NCBI GenBank assembly: GCA_903970335.1
Contig: CAJCII010000216.1
Span: 1 to 41,314 of the forward strand
Source: Bacteroidota bacterium
GTDB taxonomy: Bacteria > Verrucomicrobiota > Verrucomicrobiia > Methylacidiphilales > UBA1321
Length of the DNA stretch: 41,314 bases
Reading direction: 5' to 3'
The position numbers and the translations under genes were made by a program. The notes under the pieces were generated by a model, which made no database searches, had not been told where the DNA came from, and was given only the letters and a program-made list of their open reading frames with translations. Shown piece by piece: positions 32,877-41,314 of this stretch; position 1 is the stretch's first letter; each line of letters opens with the position of its first letter.

Positions 32877-33281
32877 ATGTTCTCGCGACTTCTCTGGCAT
32901 TGGCTCATCCTGGCGCTGGGCCTTTATCTCATCACCCTGGTCAAGCCCCTTGGCATCGCCTTTGACTCAACCGAAGACCTGTTTTTCGCTGCGCTGATTC
33001 TTTTTCTGGTCAATACCTTCATCAAACCGGTCCTCATTTTTGTCAGCCTGCCTTTGGTCTTGCTGTCGCTCGGACTCTTCCTGCTCATCATCAATGCGCT
33101 GATCCTGTACACCCTCCCCGAGATGGTGCCCGGTTTTCACGTGCCGGGATTCTGGTCGGCATTCTTCGGCTCGCTCCTCTTGAGCCTAATCACCGGCCTC
33201 TTCAGTGGTTACGAAAAGAGACTCAAAGTTCGGCGCATGGATCTCAAGTCCACCCGCTCCGATAAGGTCATCGACATATAA
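32877..33281 (+). CDS. YvlD-like phage-holin-family-4 membrane protein
   Basis: 134 residues with four hydrophobic helices. VNTFIKPVLIFVSLPLVLLS is the conserved centre of the family (PF04020-type, YvlD); GFHVPGFWSAFFGSLLLSLI follows, and the tail is basic. Despite the name these proteins are chromosomal and widespread, with no proven holin activity. A TATAGT at 32866-32871 lies only five bases before the ATG, so a leaderless transcript is possible but unproven. Confidence 0.85.
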   Translation: MFSRLLWHWLILALGLYLITLVKPLGIAFDSTEDLFFAALILFLVNTFIKPVLIFVSLPLVLLSLGLFLLIINALILYTLPEMVPGFHVPGFWSAFFGSLLLSLITGLFSGYEKRLKVRRMDLKSTRSDKVIDI

Positions 33282-33375
33282 AACGACGCTTGCGCTTGGG
33301 GCCTGCGCCCCTCCCTGCCAGACCATTTCCGGAGTCTGTCTTGCCCGCGGCACGTTTGACGGCTAAAGAAGAGGC

Positions 33376-33921
33376 ATGTCGCAAAAGACGTTATTGATTG
33401 TTGTGTTCTGGGTCGTCGTCGGGTCGATGCTGATCTGGCAATTTAACGACTATAACCAGACCGTCACCCAGCAGGACCAGGCGACGATGAAGCCGGAACA
33501 CTATTTCTTCTACAACACCAACGTGGTCGACGATCCGGCCCACCAGTCCAAACCGCACCCGGTCGGGGCGGACGTACAGCAAACCTCCTACTCGGTTGAG
33601 GACAATGCACCCGGCGTTGGAAGTTTTACGTGCCATGCCATCCTCAAAAACGAGGGCACCGTCAAAGCGGTCGACATTCAAATTTTTATCCGTCCTTATC
33701 GTAAATCCATGCTCATCGATGGCGAAATGATCAATCACCCCACGATCTATCTCGACGATAACGACCCTCGCTCGCAATTCGGCCAATGGGTCAGTGTCCC
33801 CGACCTGGAGCCGGGCCACTCGGCCCGCGTGGATGCGATCTTTACCGCCACCCAGGGCATACCACCGGGTAAAAATCCCGACCCGAAAATTATCTTCGGC
33901 AACGATAAGTCCAACCCGTAG
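33376..33921 (+). CDS. Membrane-anchored exported protein, unknown
   Basis: 181 residues. An N-terminal anchor (about 4-24) is followed by an extracytoplasmic domain. VGSFTCHAILKNEGTVKAVD and GQWVSVPDLEPGHSARVD resemble the immunoglobulin-like fold seen in proteins with a bound or exported CARDB-type strand pattern, but no family is recognised with confidence. AAGAAGAGGC precedes the ATG as a good ribosome-binding site. It sits directly before dxr (14 bases), so it might be cotranscribed, though an obvious functional link is lacking. Confidence 0.7.
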   Translation: MSQKTLLIVVFWVVVGSMLIWQFNDYNQTVTQQDQATMKPEHYFFYNTNVVDDPAHQSKPHPVGADVQQTSYSVEDNAPGVGSFTCHAILKNEGTVKAVDIQIFIRPYRKSMLIDGEMINHPTIYLDDNDPRSQFGQWVSVPDLEPGHSARVDAIFTATQGIPPGKNPDPKIIFGNDKSNP

Positions 33922-33935
33922 ACGAACCCAACCTC

Positions 33936-35111
33936 ATGAGTTCCAAGAAGCGCGTCGTTATCCTCGGTTCCACTGGTTCGATCGGAGAAAGTGCTCTCAA
34001 GGTCGCCCGGGACATCCCCGACCGCATGGAGGTTGTCGGGCTGGCGGCGGGCCGATCCGCCCAGGCGCTCCTGGCCCAGGCGGCGGAATTCAGGCCCCGC
34101 GCGGTGGCTCTCCACGATACGGCGGAATTGGAAAGCATCCGTGGCCGGCTTCCGACCGGCACCGACTGCCATGGCGGGCCGGAAGGTCTCATCCGACTGG
34201 CCACCCTCCCGGAAGCCGATCTGGTCCTGATCTCCATCGTCGGCACCGCCGGTCTCGCTCCCGCCCTCGCCGCAATCAAGGCAGGCAAGGCGCTGGCCGT
34301 CGCCAGCAAGGAAATCCTCGTCATGGCTGGCGAGGAAGTCACCCGCGAAGCCGCCAGGCACAATGTCCCCATCCTCCCCGTCGATAGCGAGCACAACGCC
34401 ATCTTCCAGTGTCTCACCGGCGAACCGACCCGCCATATCCGCCGCCTCATCCTCACCGCTTCCGGTGGCCCCTTTCGGCAGACCCCTGCCGCCGATTTGA
34501 ACAAAGTTGTTCCAGCCCAGGCGCTCAAGCATCCGACCTGGACCATGGGCCGAAAAATCACCATCGACTCCGCCACGCTCTTCAACAAGGGCCTCGAAAT
34601 GATCGAGGCGCGCTGGCTCTTCGGCGTACCGATGAGCCAGGTCGAGGTCGTCGTCCATCCCCAAAGCATCGTCCATTCCCTCGTCGAGTTCGTCGATGGC
34701 TCCCAGCTCGCCCAGCTCAGCCACTCCGACATGTGCTTCCCCATCCAGTACGCCGTTACCTACCCGGAACGCCTCGCCAACCGCCTCCGTCCGCTCAATC
34801 TGGCCGAAGTCGGCTCACTCACCTTCGAGGCACCCGACCCGGAGAAATTCCCCGCTCTCCGCCTCGCCCGCGAAGCTGGCACCGTCGGCGGCACCCTCCC
34901 TGCTGTGCTTAACGCGGCCAACGAAATCGCCGTACCTGCCTTCCTCGAAGGCCGCATTCTCTTTCCCTCCATCTGGCATATCGTCGAAGCCGTGATGAAA
35001 CGGCATTCGACCGTCGAGCATCCGAGCCTGGACGCCATTCTTAAGGCGGATGCGTGGGCCCGTGCCACCGCCGGGGAGGAAGTCGCTCATCGTCAGATCG
35101 TTTGTCCATAG
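33936..35111 (+). CDS. dxr: 1-deoxy-D-xylulose 5-phosphate reductoisomerase
   Basis: 391 residues, the normal length. NADPH-binding LGSTGSIGESAL, the metal-site PVDSEHNAIFQCL, the flexible-loop LTASGGPFR, HPTWTMGRKITIDSATLFNK and EVVVHPQSIVHSLVEF are all intact. It converts DXP to MEP, the second step of the non-mevalonate isoprenoid pathway. dxr and rseP are neighbours in many genomes; here five kilobases of copper and sugar genes separate dxr from rseP and ispG. Confidence 0.96.
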   Translation: MSSKKRVVILGSTGSIGESALKVARDIPDRMEVVGLAAGRSAQALLAQAAEFRPRAVALHDTAELESIRGRLPTGTDCHGGPEGLIRLATLPEADLVLISIVGTAGLAPALAAIKAGKALAVASKEILVMAGEEVTREAARHNVPILPVDSEHNAIFQCLTGEPTRHIRRLILTASGGPFRQTPAADLNKVVPAQALKHPTWTMGRKITIDSATLFNKGLEMIEARWLFGVPMSQVEVVVHPQSIVHSLVEFVDGSQLAQLSHSDMCFPIQYAVTYPERLANRLRPLNLAEVGSLTFEAPDPEKFPALRLAREAGTVGGTLPAVLNAANEIAVPAFLEGRILFPSIWHIVEAVMKRHSTVEHPSLDAILKADAWARATAGEEVAHRQIVCP

Positions 35112-35149
35112 CCACGGCAGATCTTTTTTCAAAGCGCCGCAAATTCATC

Positions 35150-36577
35150 ATGAAAGCTCCTTCCTTACGGATCGGTCTTTTCGGCGTCGGCCTCGAGACC
35201 TACTGGGACCAGTTTGTCGGCCTGAAAGACCATCTCCTCGGCTATCAAACCGAAATCGCGATGCGGCTGCGCCGATCATCCGCCGAGGTCATCGATTTAG
35301 GCTTGGTCGATAGTCCCGCCAAGGCCCGCGAGGCCGCATCGTCCCTCGCGCGGGCAGAGGTCGATCTCGTCTTTCTCTACGTTTCGACCTATGCTCTTTC
35401 TTCCACCGTCCTGCCAGCCGTACAGCGACTGCACGTCCCGGTCGTCGTCCTAAACCTTCAGCCCGCCGCCCAACTTGATTACGAGGCCTTCAACCGCCTC
35501 GGCGACCGTGGGGCCATGACCGGGCTGTGGCTCGAACATTGTCAAAGCTGTTCCGCGCCGGAAATCGCCAGCGTCTTCAACCGCGCCGGCATCCCCTTCC
35601 ATCTTGTCACCGGCTATCTTCAGGACGAAGAAGCTTGGACGGAGATCGTCGACTGGATCGATGCCGCCCGGGTCGCCGCAGGTCTGCGCGATAATCGCGT
35701 CGGCGTACTCGGCAACTACTACAGTGGCATGCTCGATGTCTACAGCGATCTCACCCAACATTCCGCCACGTTCGGCTCCCATTTCGAATTACTCGAGATG
35801 GACTACCTCCTCGCCCTGCGCAATCAGGTGACCAAAGACGATATTCAAAAAAAGCTGACCGAATTCGACTCCGCCTTCGACGTCTCCCCCGAATGCGCCC
35901 CTCTCGAACTCGACCGCGCCGCCGCGACCTCCTGTGCGCTCGATGCTCTGGTAGCAAAACACGCTCTCGGCTCCATGGCCTACTACTATGAGGGAGAATT
36001 GGGCAGCCCCCACCGCGACCTCGCCACTTCGGTCATCGCCGGTAACACCCTCCTCACGGGCCGCCACATTCCCGTCGCCGGCGAATGCGAAATCAAGAAT
36101 GTCCAAGCCATGAAGATCGTGGATCTCTTCGGCGCGGGCGGCTCCTTTTCCGAATTTTACCTCACCGACTTCAAGGACGATGTCGTCTATCTCGGACACG
36201 ACGGTCCGGCCCACTTTGCCATTGCCCAGGGCCGCGTCGGCTTGGTTCCTCTCCCCCTCTATCACGGCAAACCCGGCCAAGGCCTCTCCATCCAAATGAC
36301 CGTCGCCCATGGTCCGGTCACACTCCTATCCGTCGTTCAAAAGCGCGACGGCAAACTCAGCTTTCTCGTCGCTCGAGGCGATTCCGTCCCCGGCCCGGTG
36401 CTCCGGATCGGCAATACCAACAGCCGTTACCGCTTCCCGATCGGGGCGAAGCGATTCACGAACGACTGGTCGAAGGCCGGTCCCGCCCACCATTGCGCCA
36501 TCGGCATCGGTCATTTCGCCGCCAAAGTCGAAAAACTCGCCCACCTCCTCGGCCTCGAGTTTCAATCGGTCTGTTGA
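35150..36577 (+). CDS. L-arabinose/L-fucose isomerase-family protein
   Basis: 475 residues from ATG 35150, chosen because a longer in-frame reading overlaps dxr. The C-terminal half carries EIKNVQAMKIVDLFGAGGSF, VVYLGHDGPAHFAIA, LPLYHGKPGQGLSIQ, LRIGNTNSRYRF and AGPAHHCAIGIGH, all typical of the AraA-like branch. The metal-binding Glu and His residues fit conserved positions. Members isomerise aldose to ketose sugars, but this branch is only partly characterised, so the substrate stays open. It has no kinase, epimerase or transporter beside it. It lies 38 bases after dxr. Confidence 0.8.
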   Translation: MKAPSLRIGLFGVGLETYWDQFVGLKDHLLGYQTEIAMRLRRSSAEVIDLGLVDSPAKAREAASSLARAEVDLVFLYVSTYALSSTVLPAVQRLHVPVVVLNLQPAAQLDYEAFNRLGDRGAMTGLWLEHCQSCSAPEIASVFNRAGIPFHLVTGYLQDEEAWTEIVDWIDAARVAAGLRDNRVGVLGNYYSGMLDVYSDLTQHSATFGSHFELLEMDYLLALRNQVTKDDIQKKLTEFDSAFDVSPECAPLELDRAAATSCALDALVAKHALGSMAYYYEGELGSPHRDLATSVIAGNTLLTGRHIPVAGECEIKNVQAMKIVDLFGAGGSFSEFYLTDFKDDVVYLGHDGPAHFAIAQGRVGLVPLPLYHGKPGQGLSIQMTVAHGPVTLLSVVQKRDGKLSFLVARGDSVPGPVLRIGNTNSRYRFPIGAKRFTNDWSKAGPAHHCAIGIGHFAAKVEKLAHLLGLEFQSVC

Positions 36578-36659
36578 CGGTTACGGTGCGGAAAGTGCTC
36601 GATGATCTTACAGATCTCCCTATGTTGAGATCGTCGGCAATTAAAGGAAATAAACATCG

Positions 36660-37052
36660 ATGAAAGTCTTGTACATTGAGGATGATGAAAACGTGGCGCG
36701 TCTCGTCTGTGTCCTTTTAAGAGGCCATGGTTACGAGGTCGAACACTATTCCCTCGGCCAGACCGGATTGGAAGCGTTTTACCGGGCCTACTCCTCTTGG
36801 GATGCGGTCATCATCGATCTGGATTTGCCCGATGTCTCGGGTCGAACGCTCATCCCGGAAATGGCCACCCAATGCCCTAATCTCCCTATTCTCGTCTTTT
36901 CGGGATTTAGCGGCCCAAGGTTTGGCTTGGACAATCGCTTCGAACTCTATGCCAGTGGCGCCTCGGCTTTCCTTTGGAAGCCCTCCGGCGGTCAGAAATT
37001 GCTCGATGTTCTCAAGGAACTCATCGAAATACCTCCAGCTTCCATTGATTGA
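36660..37052 (+). CDS. Single-domain response regulator receiver (CheY-like)
   Basis: 130 residues, only a receiver domain. Acidic Glu7-Asp8-Asp9 (YIEDDENV), phosphoryl-accepting Asp53 (VIIDLDLPD), Ser81 (FSGFSG) and Lys107 (WKPSG) complete the active site. No DNA-binding or enzymatic output follows, so it would act through protein contacts, possibly as a phosphate shuttle. No kinase is close. AAAGGA lies upstream as a ribosome-binding site. The loop FSGFSGPRFGLDNRFELYAS is longer than usual for CheY. Confidence 0.88.
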   Translation: MKVLYIEDDENVARLVCVLLRGHGYEVEHYSLGQTGLEAFYRAYSSWDAVIIDLDLPDVSGRTLIPEMATQCPNLPILVFSGFSGPRFGLDNRFELYASGASAFLWKPSGGQKLLDVLKELIEIPPASID

Positions 37053-37118
37053 CCTTCGTCGAAAAATGGTGACTCGTGCCTGCTTGCGCAAGTCTCAGTC
37101 CTGCACCATTTTGATACC

Positions 37119-37847
37119 ATGGCGACCGTTCTTCCCTCGGGAAATCCCGCTAAGCCCAAAATCGATCGTTCCCAAAAGCGCCAGAAAGAACGCCTTCCGA
37201 CTGGCGAACGCATCGTTCTGGGCATCGGTCTCGGCTTGGCCCTCTTCTTCGCGCTTTGTCTCGGTCTGTTGATGTTCGCCCTGCGGGGCGTCAATTCCGT
37301 CCCGGATCCCGATGCGCACACTCCGGTCATCGCTCCCGATTATCCCCGTCAACTCATCGACTTCTCCCTCATCGACCAATCCGGTCACCCGCTCTCCAAA
37401 AAGGATCTGGATGGCAAAATCCTCGTCGTCAATTTCGTCTTCACCAGTTGCTCGACGGTCTGTCCGAAGGTCAACGCTCAAATGGCAAAAATCCAGCAGC
37501 TTACCGACGGTCAATCCGACATCAGGCTCCTCTCCCTCGCCCTCGACCCCATCGACGACACCCCTCCGGTTCTGAGCAAATACGGCCAAATTTTCGGTCA
37601 GGATCGAACCCGTTGGTCGTTCCTGACCGGCGACGAGTCCGGAATGCGTCGTCTCGTCGGTGTTAGTTTTCTGCCCCCGGACACCACCGGAGAATTTTCT
37701 TACATGCCCGGGAATTTCGCCCACACCCAGCGCATCGCCTTGGTCGATCCGCAGGGTCATCTCGTCAAATATTTCGACGGCCTGAATCCGGAAGCGGCCG
37801 GAGCGGTCGCGGAAGAAATCGCGAACCTCAGAAAATCGCGCGAATGA
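37119..37847 (+). CDS. SCO1/SenC-family copper chaperone
   Basis: 242 residues. A cytoplasmic N-terminus is followed by one membrane helix (about 33-56) and a thioredoxin-like SCO domain in the periplasm. The copper ligands are in NFVFTSCSTVCPKVN (Cys-x-x-x-Cys-Pro) and the later His of GNFAHTQRIALVD. SCO proteins deliver copper to the CuA site of cytochrome oxidase or act as thiol reductases. The stop overlaps the next gene start by four bases (ATGA at 37844-37847). Confidence 0.9.
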   Translation: MATVLPSGNPAKPKIDRSQKRQKERLPTGERIVLGIGLGLALFFALCLGLLMFALRGVNSVPDPDAHTPVIAPDYPRQLIDFSLIDQSGHPLSKKDLDGKILVVNFVFTSCSTVCPKVNAQMAKIQQLTDGQSDIRLLSLALDPIDDTPPVLSKYGQIFGQDRTRWSFLTGDESGMRRLVGVSFLPPDTTGEFSYMPGNFAHTQRIALVDPQGHLVKYFDGLNPEAAGAVAEEIANLRKSRE

Positions 37848-38731
37848 CCGCCCTCCAGGACCACCCTCGGCTCCTCCTTTGCCTCCTCCTTCCTTTGCTC
37901 TTGGTCGCTTGCCATCCCTCCCCTCCCTCCTCCCAGTCTGTTCACTCTTTTGCCGCACAGGGCGTGATCGAACACATCGCCCTGGATCGTCGACAGGTCA
38001 CCATCCACCACGACACCATCCCCGGCTACATGATCGAAATGACCATGGACTTCCCGGTCGACGATCCCAACGAACTCACTGGCTTCGTGCCCGGCGACAA
38101 GGTCACCTTCACCCTCCTCGTCGATCAAGACCGCGCCTGGGTGAACAACCTCCACCGCATCGGCCACATCGATCTCTCCACGACGAATGCCATGCCCCTG
38201 TCCGACGATGCCACCCCCAATCTCAAACCCGGGGCCAAAGTGCCGGACGCAGCGTTAATGACCGAAAGCGGAAAGACCGTCCATCTCTCCGATTTTCGCG
38301 GAAACGCCCTGGCCTTCACCTTCTTTTTCACCCGGTGCCCGCTCCCCAATTATTGCCCGCTCATGAATCGCAATTTTGCCGAAACCCGCAAGCTGCTTCT
38401 CTCCACCCCCGATGCGCCGACCAACTGGCAGCTTCTCTCCATCTCGTTCGACTCCGATTTCGACCGCCCCGACACCCTGTCCGCCTATGCCGAATCCTAC
38501 CGCGGCACGAACGCCGACCGCTGGCTCTTCGCCTCGGCCAGTCCCGCTACCCTTGCCGTTCTCGCTCCGCGCCTCGGTTTAATGATCATGGGCCAGGATG
38601 CCAGCACCTCCCACAACCTCCGCACCGTCGTGGTCGATCCTCAAGGCCGTCTCTATCGTCAATTCAACGACAATCTCTGGACACCGCAACAACTCGCCGA
38701 TGCCATCCGGGAGGCTGCGCATCCGCCTTAA
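37844..38731 (+). CDS. Lipoprotein with CusF-like and SCO domains
   Basis: 295 residues. Signal peptide with lipobox LLVAC (Cys23). Domain one (about 35-115) resembles CusF_Ec copper-binding domains: RQVTIHHDTIPGYMIEMTMD with the Met-x-Met pair. Domain two (about 125-290) is a SCO domain with FFFTRCPLPNYCPLMNRNF (two Cys) and the distant His in TSHNLRTVVVD. The fused copper-binding and SCO domains in one lipoprotein fit copper handover to the oxidase in the periplasm. It is translationally coupled with the preceding SCO gene, so the pair acts together. Confidence 0.88.
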   Translation: MTALQDHPRLLLCLLLPLLLVACHPSPPSSQSVHSFAAQGVIEHIALDRRQVTIHHDTIPGYMIEMTMDFPVDDPNELTGFVPGDKVTFTLLVDQDRAWVNNLHRIGHIDLSTTNAMPLSDDATPNLKPGAKVPDAALMTESGKTVHLSDFRGNALAFTFFFTRCPLPNYCPLMNRNFAETRKLLLSTPDAPTNWQLLSISFDSDFDRPDTLSAYAESYRGTNADRWLFASASPATLAVLAPRLGLMIMGQDASTSHNLRTVVVDPQGRLYRQFNDNLWTPQQLADAIREAAHPP

Positions 38732-38845
38732 CCACCGTCATGCTTTCATTGCCGTTTTTTAACTACGTTAACCCCCAAATGTGCGTTATGTTCGTGTAAA
38801 TTGTACCGATAAAAGTTGGCTTCCTTTGTACCCCCCACCCAATTC

Positions 38846-40357
38846 ATGAACCGTTCCCTCTATTCCAACTACCGCTTCTGGGGTTTTGTTGGCTTCATCT
38901 GCTTTTTCCTCGTCCCCTTCGGCATTTTCCACGGCCCCGCTGAGTTATTCTTCATGAGCATGACCTTCCTCGAGGTCGTTCTTCTCTTCAACATCCTCAT
39001 CATCGTCCACGAACTCGGCCACTTTCTGGCCGCCAAATGGTGCGGACTTAAAATCGAGAAATTCGCCATCTGGTTCGGCAAGCCGCTCTGGTCCAAAAAA
39101 ATCGACGATGTCGATTACATCCTTGGCACCATTCCGGCCGGAGGCTATGTGGCCCTGCCGCAAATGGCCCCAATGGAGGCCCTCGAGGGGAAAAACGAGA
39201 CCCCGCGCGAACTCCTGCCCCCCGCCTCCCCCTGGCAAAAGATCGTCGTCGCCTTCGCCGGCCCACTCTTCAGCTTCGGTCTCGCCGTCGTCTTTGCCAC
39301 CTTTGTCTGGTTCGTCGGTCGTCCGGTGACCTATAACGAATCGACCACCGTCATTGGTTACGTCGATCCCACGGGTCCCTCGGGCAAGGCCGGACTCCAG
39401 GCTGGCGATCGCATTCTCTCCGTCGACGGTCACCCCGTCTCCCGCTTCATCGGCGTCGGCGATGCCATCAAGTGGCGGATCGTTACCAGCACCGCCCCCA
39501 CCATCCCCATTGTCGTTGATCGTAACGGAGCCACGCTCCCTTTCGATGTCACCCCCATTCGCCCCGCCCACTCCTTCTGGCAACGAGCCACCCCACGCAT
39601 CATCGGCATCAATCCCGCCGACAAATCCCTCCTTGTAAAGGAAGTTCTGCCCAACAGCCCCGCCGCCCTCGCCGGAATCGTCCCCGGCGACATCTTTACC
39701 GAACTCGACGGCCAGCATCTCTACTCGACCGACGCGGTCGATCACTTCATCGACGACCACAAGGCCGCCCCATCTGCAATGACCTTCACCGTGCTCCATC
39801 AAGGCGTCCCCCACCAAGTCGCCCTCACCCCCGTCGTCCCCGTCTCGCCTCGTGACGATAAAGACCCTTCACTGGGCATCGGTTGGGATGTCGCCGTCGA
39901 GATGTCCTATCCCACTCCCTACGAACAGGTCGTCGGCTCCGTCGAAATGGTCTTGAACACCCTCGCCGCTTTGGTTGCCCCCCACTCGAACGTCAGCGCC
40001 TCCCAACTCAGCGGCCCCGTCGGCATCATGAACATCTTCGGCCAGGTGCTCAGCAGCCCGGACGGCTGGCGGTTCGCCCTCTGGCTCGCGGTCGTCATCA
40101 ACGTCAACCTCGCCCTCCTCAACCTCTTCCCCCTTCCGATCCTCGACGGTGGCCATATCATGCTGTCCCTCATCGAATGGATCCGCCACCGCCCCCTCAG
40201 CATGGCTATCCTCGAACCTTTGCAGACTGCCTGTGCCCTTTTCCTGATGGGCTACATGCTCTACATCACCTTCTTCGATGCCCAGGATTCGGCCCGTATG
40301 GCCCTCAGTTCCGGCGGCGGCGAAATCAAGTTCGCCCCAAAGTCCTCCTCGCCGTAG
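38846..40357 (+). CDS. rseP: RseP-type site-2 zinc metalloprotease
   Basis: 503 residues. The active site HELGH (55-59) lies in a membrane helix; the second metal motif is [14 protein letters not shown] near the C-terminus. Two PDZ domains lie between (about 185-275 and 275-350), with [20 protein letters not shown] and [15 protein letters not shown]. It cleaves membrane-spanning substrates such as anti-sigma factors. An extra hydrophobic helix (about 12-30) precedes the HELGH helix, which is not usual for RseP. ATG 38846 is chosen over a TTG at 38816. ispG follows on the same strand. Confidence 0.92.
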   Translation: MNRSLYSNYRFWGFVGFICFFLVPFGIFHGPAELFFMSMTFLEVVLLFNILIIVHELGHFLAAKWCGLKIEKFAIWFGKPLWSKKIDDVDYILGTIPAGGYVALPQMAPMEALEGKNETPRELLPPASPWQKIVVAFAGPLFSFGLAVVFATFVWFVGRPVTYNESTTVIGYVDPTGPSGKAGLQAGDRILSVDGHPVSRFIGVGDAIKWRIVTSTAPTIPIVVDRNGATLPFDVTPIRPAHSFWQRATPRIIGINPADKSLLVKEVLPNSPAALAGIVPGDIFTELDGQHLYSTDAVDHFIDDHKAAPSAMTFTVLHQGVPHQVALTPVVPVSPRDDKDPSLGIGWDVAVEMSYPTPYEQVVGSVEMVLNTLAALVAPHSNVSASQLSGPVGIMNIFGQVLSSPDGWRFALWLAVVINVNLALLNLFPLPILDGGHIMLSLIEWIRHRPLSMAILEPLQTACALFLMGYMLYITFFDAQDSARMALSSGGGEIKFAPKSSSP

Positions 40358-40424
40358 CTCCGGCGCACCGAACGCCATCCCGTGCTTGCCCTCTGGCCCG
40401 TTCGATTCTAAGTTTCCCCTTCAC

Positions 40425-41314
40425 ATGTCGACCGTCCCCTATTGCCACAATCCCTACCACTATCAACGCCGCCTCTCCCGCGAGGTCAAGGTCGGCAGCG
40501 TCGGCGTCGGAGGCGCCAACCCCATCCGCGTCCAGTCGATGCTCACCTGCGACACCATGGACACCCGCGAGTGCGTGAAGCAGACCCTCGATCTGGTCAA
40601 GGTCGGCTGCGAAATCGTTCGCATCACCGCCCCGACGGTCAAGGACGCCGCCAACCTCAAGCATATCAAGGCCGAGTTGATCGCAGCCGACTGCAACGTG
40701 CCCATCGTCGCCGATATCCATTTCAAGCCTGACGCCGCCATGGAAGCCGCCCAGTGGGTCGAGAAAGTCCGCGTCAATCCCGGTAACTTCGCCGACAAGA
40801 AGAAATTCGCCGTCCGCGAGTACACCGACGACCAGTACGACGAGGAACTCGCCCGCATCGACGAGACCTTCAAGCCGCTGGTCGATCTCTGCAAGGCCCG
40901 CGGCATCGCCATGCGCATCGGCACCAACCACGGCTCCCTCTCCGACCGCATCATGAACCGCTTCGGCGACACCCCGGCGGGCATGGTCGAAAGCGCCGTC
41001 GAGTTTGCCCGCATCGCCCGCAAGTACGGCTATCACGACTTTATCTTCTCGATGAAATCGAGCAACCCCAAGGTGATGATCAACGCCTATCGCCTCCTGG
41101 CCGCGCGCCTGCTCGAACTCGGCCCCGACTGGAATTACCCCCTGCACCTCGGCGTCACCGAGGCGGGCGACGGCGAGGACGGCCGCATCAAAAGCGCCAT
41201 CGGCATCGGTGCGCTCCTCGCCGACGGCATCGGCGACACCATCCGCGTCTCCTTGACCGAGGACAGCGTGCATGAAATCCCGGTCGCCCGCGCCCTCGTC
41301 GCTCTCACCGCCCA
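40425..41314 (+). CDS. ispG: 4-hydroxy-3-methylbut-2-enyl-diphosphate synthase, 5' part (3' end outside window)
   Basis: 296 residues visible. [40 protein letters not shown] and VRVNPGNF are the IspG (GcpE) TIM-barrel motifs. The visible part goes on with [19 protein letters not shown] and [20 protein letters not shown]. The visible part is compatible with the long form with an inserted middle domain seen in Chlamydiae, Bacteroidetes and plants, but the insert itself and the iron-sulfur cysteines lie beyond the window. It acts two steps before the end of the MEP pathway started by dxr. Confidence 0.93.
   Translation, partial: MSTVPYCHNPYHYQRRLSREVKVGSVGVGGANPIRVQSMLTCDTMDTRECVKQTLDLVKVGCEIVRITAPTVKDAANLKHIKAELIAADCNVPIVADIHFKPDAAMEAAQWVEKVRVNPGNFADKKKFAVREYTDDQYDEELARIDETFKPLVDLCKARGIAMRIGTNHGSLSDRIMNRFGDTPAGMVESAVEFARIARKYGYHDFIFSMKSSNPKVMINAYRLLAARLLELGPDWNYPLHLGVTEAGDGEDGRIKSAIGIGALLADGIGDTIRVSLTEDSVHEIPVARALVALTA

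Noticed and set aside
33297-33315. GGGGC-CTGC-GCCCC hairpin after the YvlD-like gene
   Set aside because: Short stem and no T tract; insufficient for a terminator call.
1-41314. CRISPR array, prophage, integrase or attachment sites
   Set aside because: No regularly spaced repeats, phage structural genes, integrases or tRNA-end duplications were seen. The holin-family protein at 32877 belongs to a chromosomal YvlD-like family.
1-41314. tRNA, rRNA or riboswitch genes
   Set aside because: The intergenic gaps were read for cloverleaf ends and known riboswitch cores; none was convincing. A covariance-model search would settle this.

Overview
The window looks like chromosomal DNA of a GC-rich, Gram-negative bacterium, most likely a member of the Verrucomicrobiota. 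The outer-membrane and envelope genes (a TonB/TolA-like protein, TolB, Pal, an RseP-type protease and two lipoproteins) show a double membrane. The lineage guess rests on a combination of features: an HprK-HPr-Enzyme I set with no sugar permease beside it, a zinc-free L33, an IspG with an apparently long middle region, a sodium:solute symporter with a tiny membrane partner, and a PL1 pectate lyase. It is inference, not proof. No rRNA, tRNA or CRISPR array was recognised.

Layout. 1-2069 is visibly AT-richer at its start and looks like a decaying accessory stretch: the end of a Sel1-repeat gene, an N-terminally clipped GYF_2-domain membrane protein, short gene fragments, a broken REP-associated (RAYT) transposase and direct repeats. 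2070-3761 (minus) is a ParA/MinD-type ATPase with a membrane-anchored GAF protein. 4022-5518 is a PiT phosphate transporter with possible Pho-box-like repeats upstream. 5519-5834 is a repeat-rich gap. 5835-8743 (minus) is an MBOAT/SGNH O-acetylation operon with a small membrane protein. 8905-11731 is a TonB/TolA-like, TolB, Pal envelope cluster, followed by a PMT-like membrane protein ending in TPRs, a solitary nuoA, a UPF0718 permease with its TIGR03943 partner, and rpmG. 16174-19862 (minus) holds a ClpX-like AAA+ protein without a zinc domain, then a two-gene symporter operon.

20009-21784 holds a DUF2079-like membrane protein and a small membrane protein. 21800-24310 (minus) is dapA-dapB followed by a sirtuin. 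24311-24527 is a cluster of near-perfect hairpins. 24528-26750 (minus) is a CHASE2-adenylate cyclase, divergent from hprK-ptsH-ptsI and a membrane protein (26882-30493), which end at a good terminator. 30585-33921 holds a sugar nucleotidyltransferase, a DUF192 protein, a pectate lyase, a YvlD-like membrane protein and an unknown anchored protein. 33936-41314 holds dxr, an arabinose/fucose isomerase-family protein, a receiver protein, two SCO copper chaperones, rseP and the start of ispG.

How the genes fit together. Much of the window is core cell biology: isoprenoid precursors (dxr, ispG), lysine/diaminopimelate synthesis (dapA, dapB), envelope integrity (TolA-like/TolB/Pal, RseP) and oxidase copper delivery (SCO pair). 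Around this are signalling genes: an HPr-kinase circuit apparently used for regulation rather than sugar import, a CHASE2 cyclase, a GAF/ParA pair and a lone receiver. No defence system, phage or large mobile element was found. The least explained items are the ParA-GAF pair, the ClpX-like paralogue with a new C-terminus, the symporter's small partner and the family of small palindromes that occurs with a broken RAYT gene.
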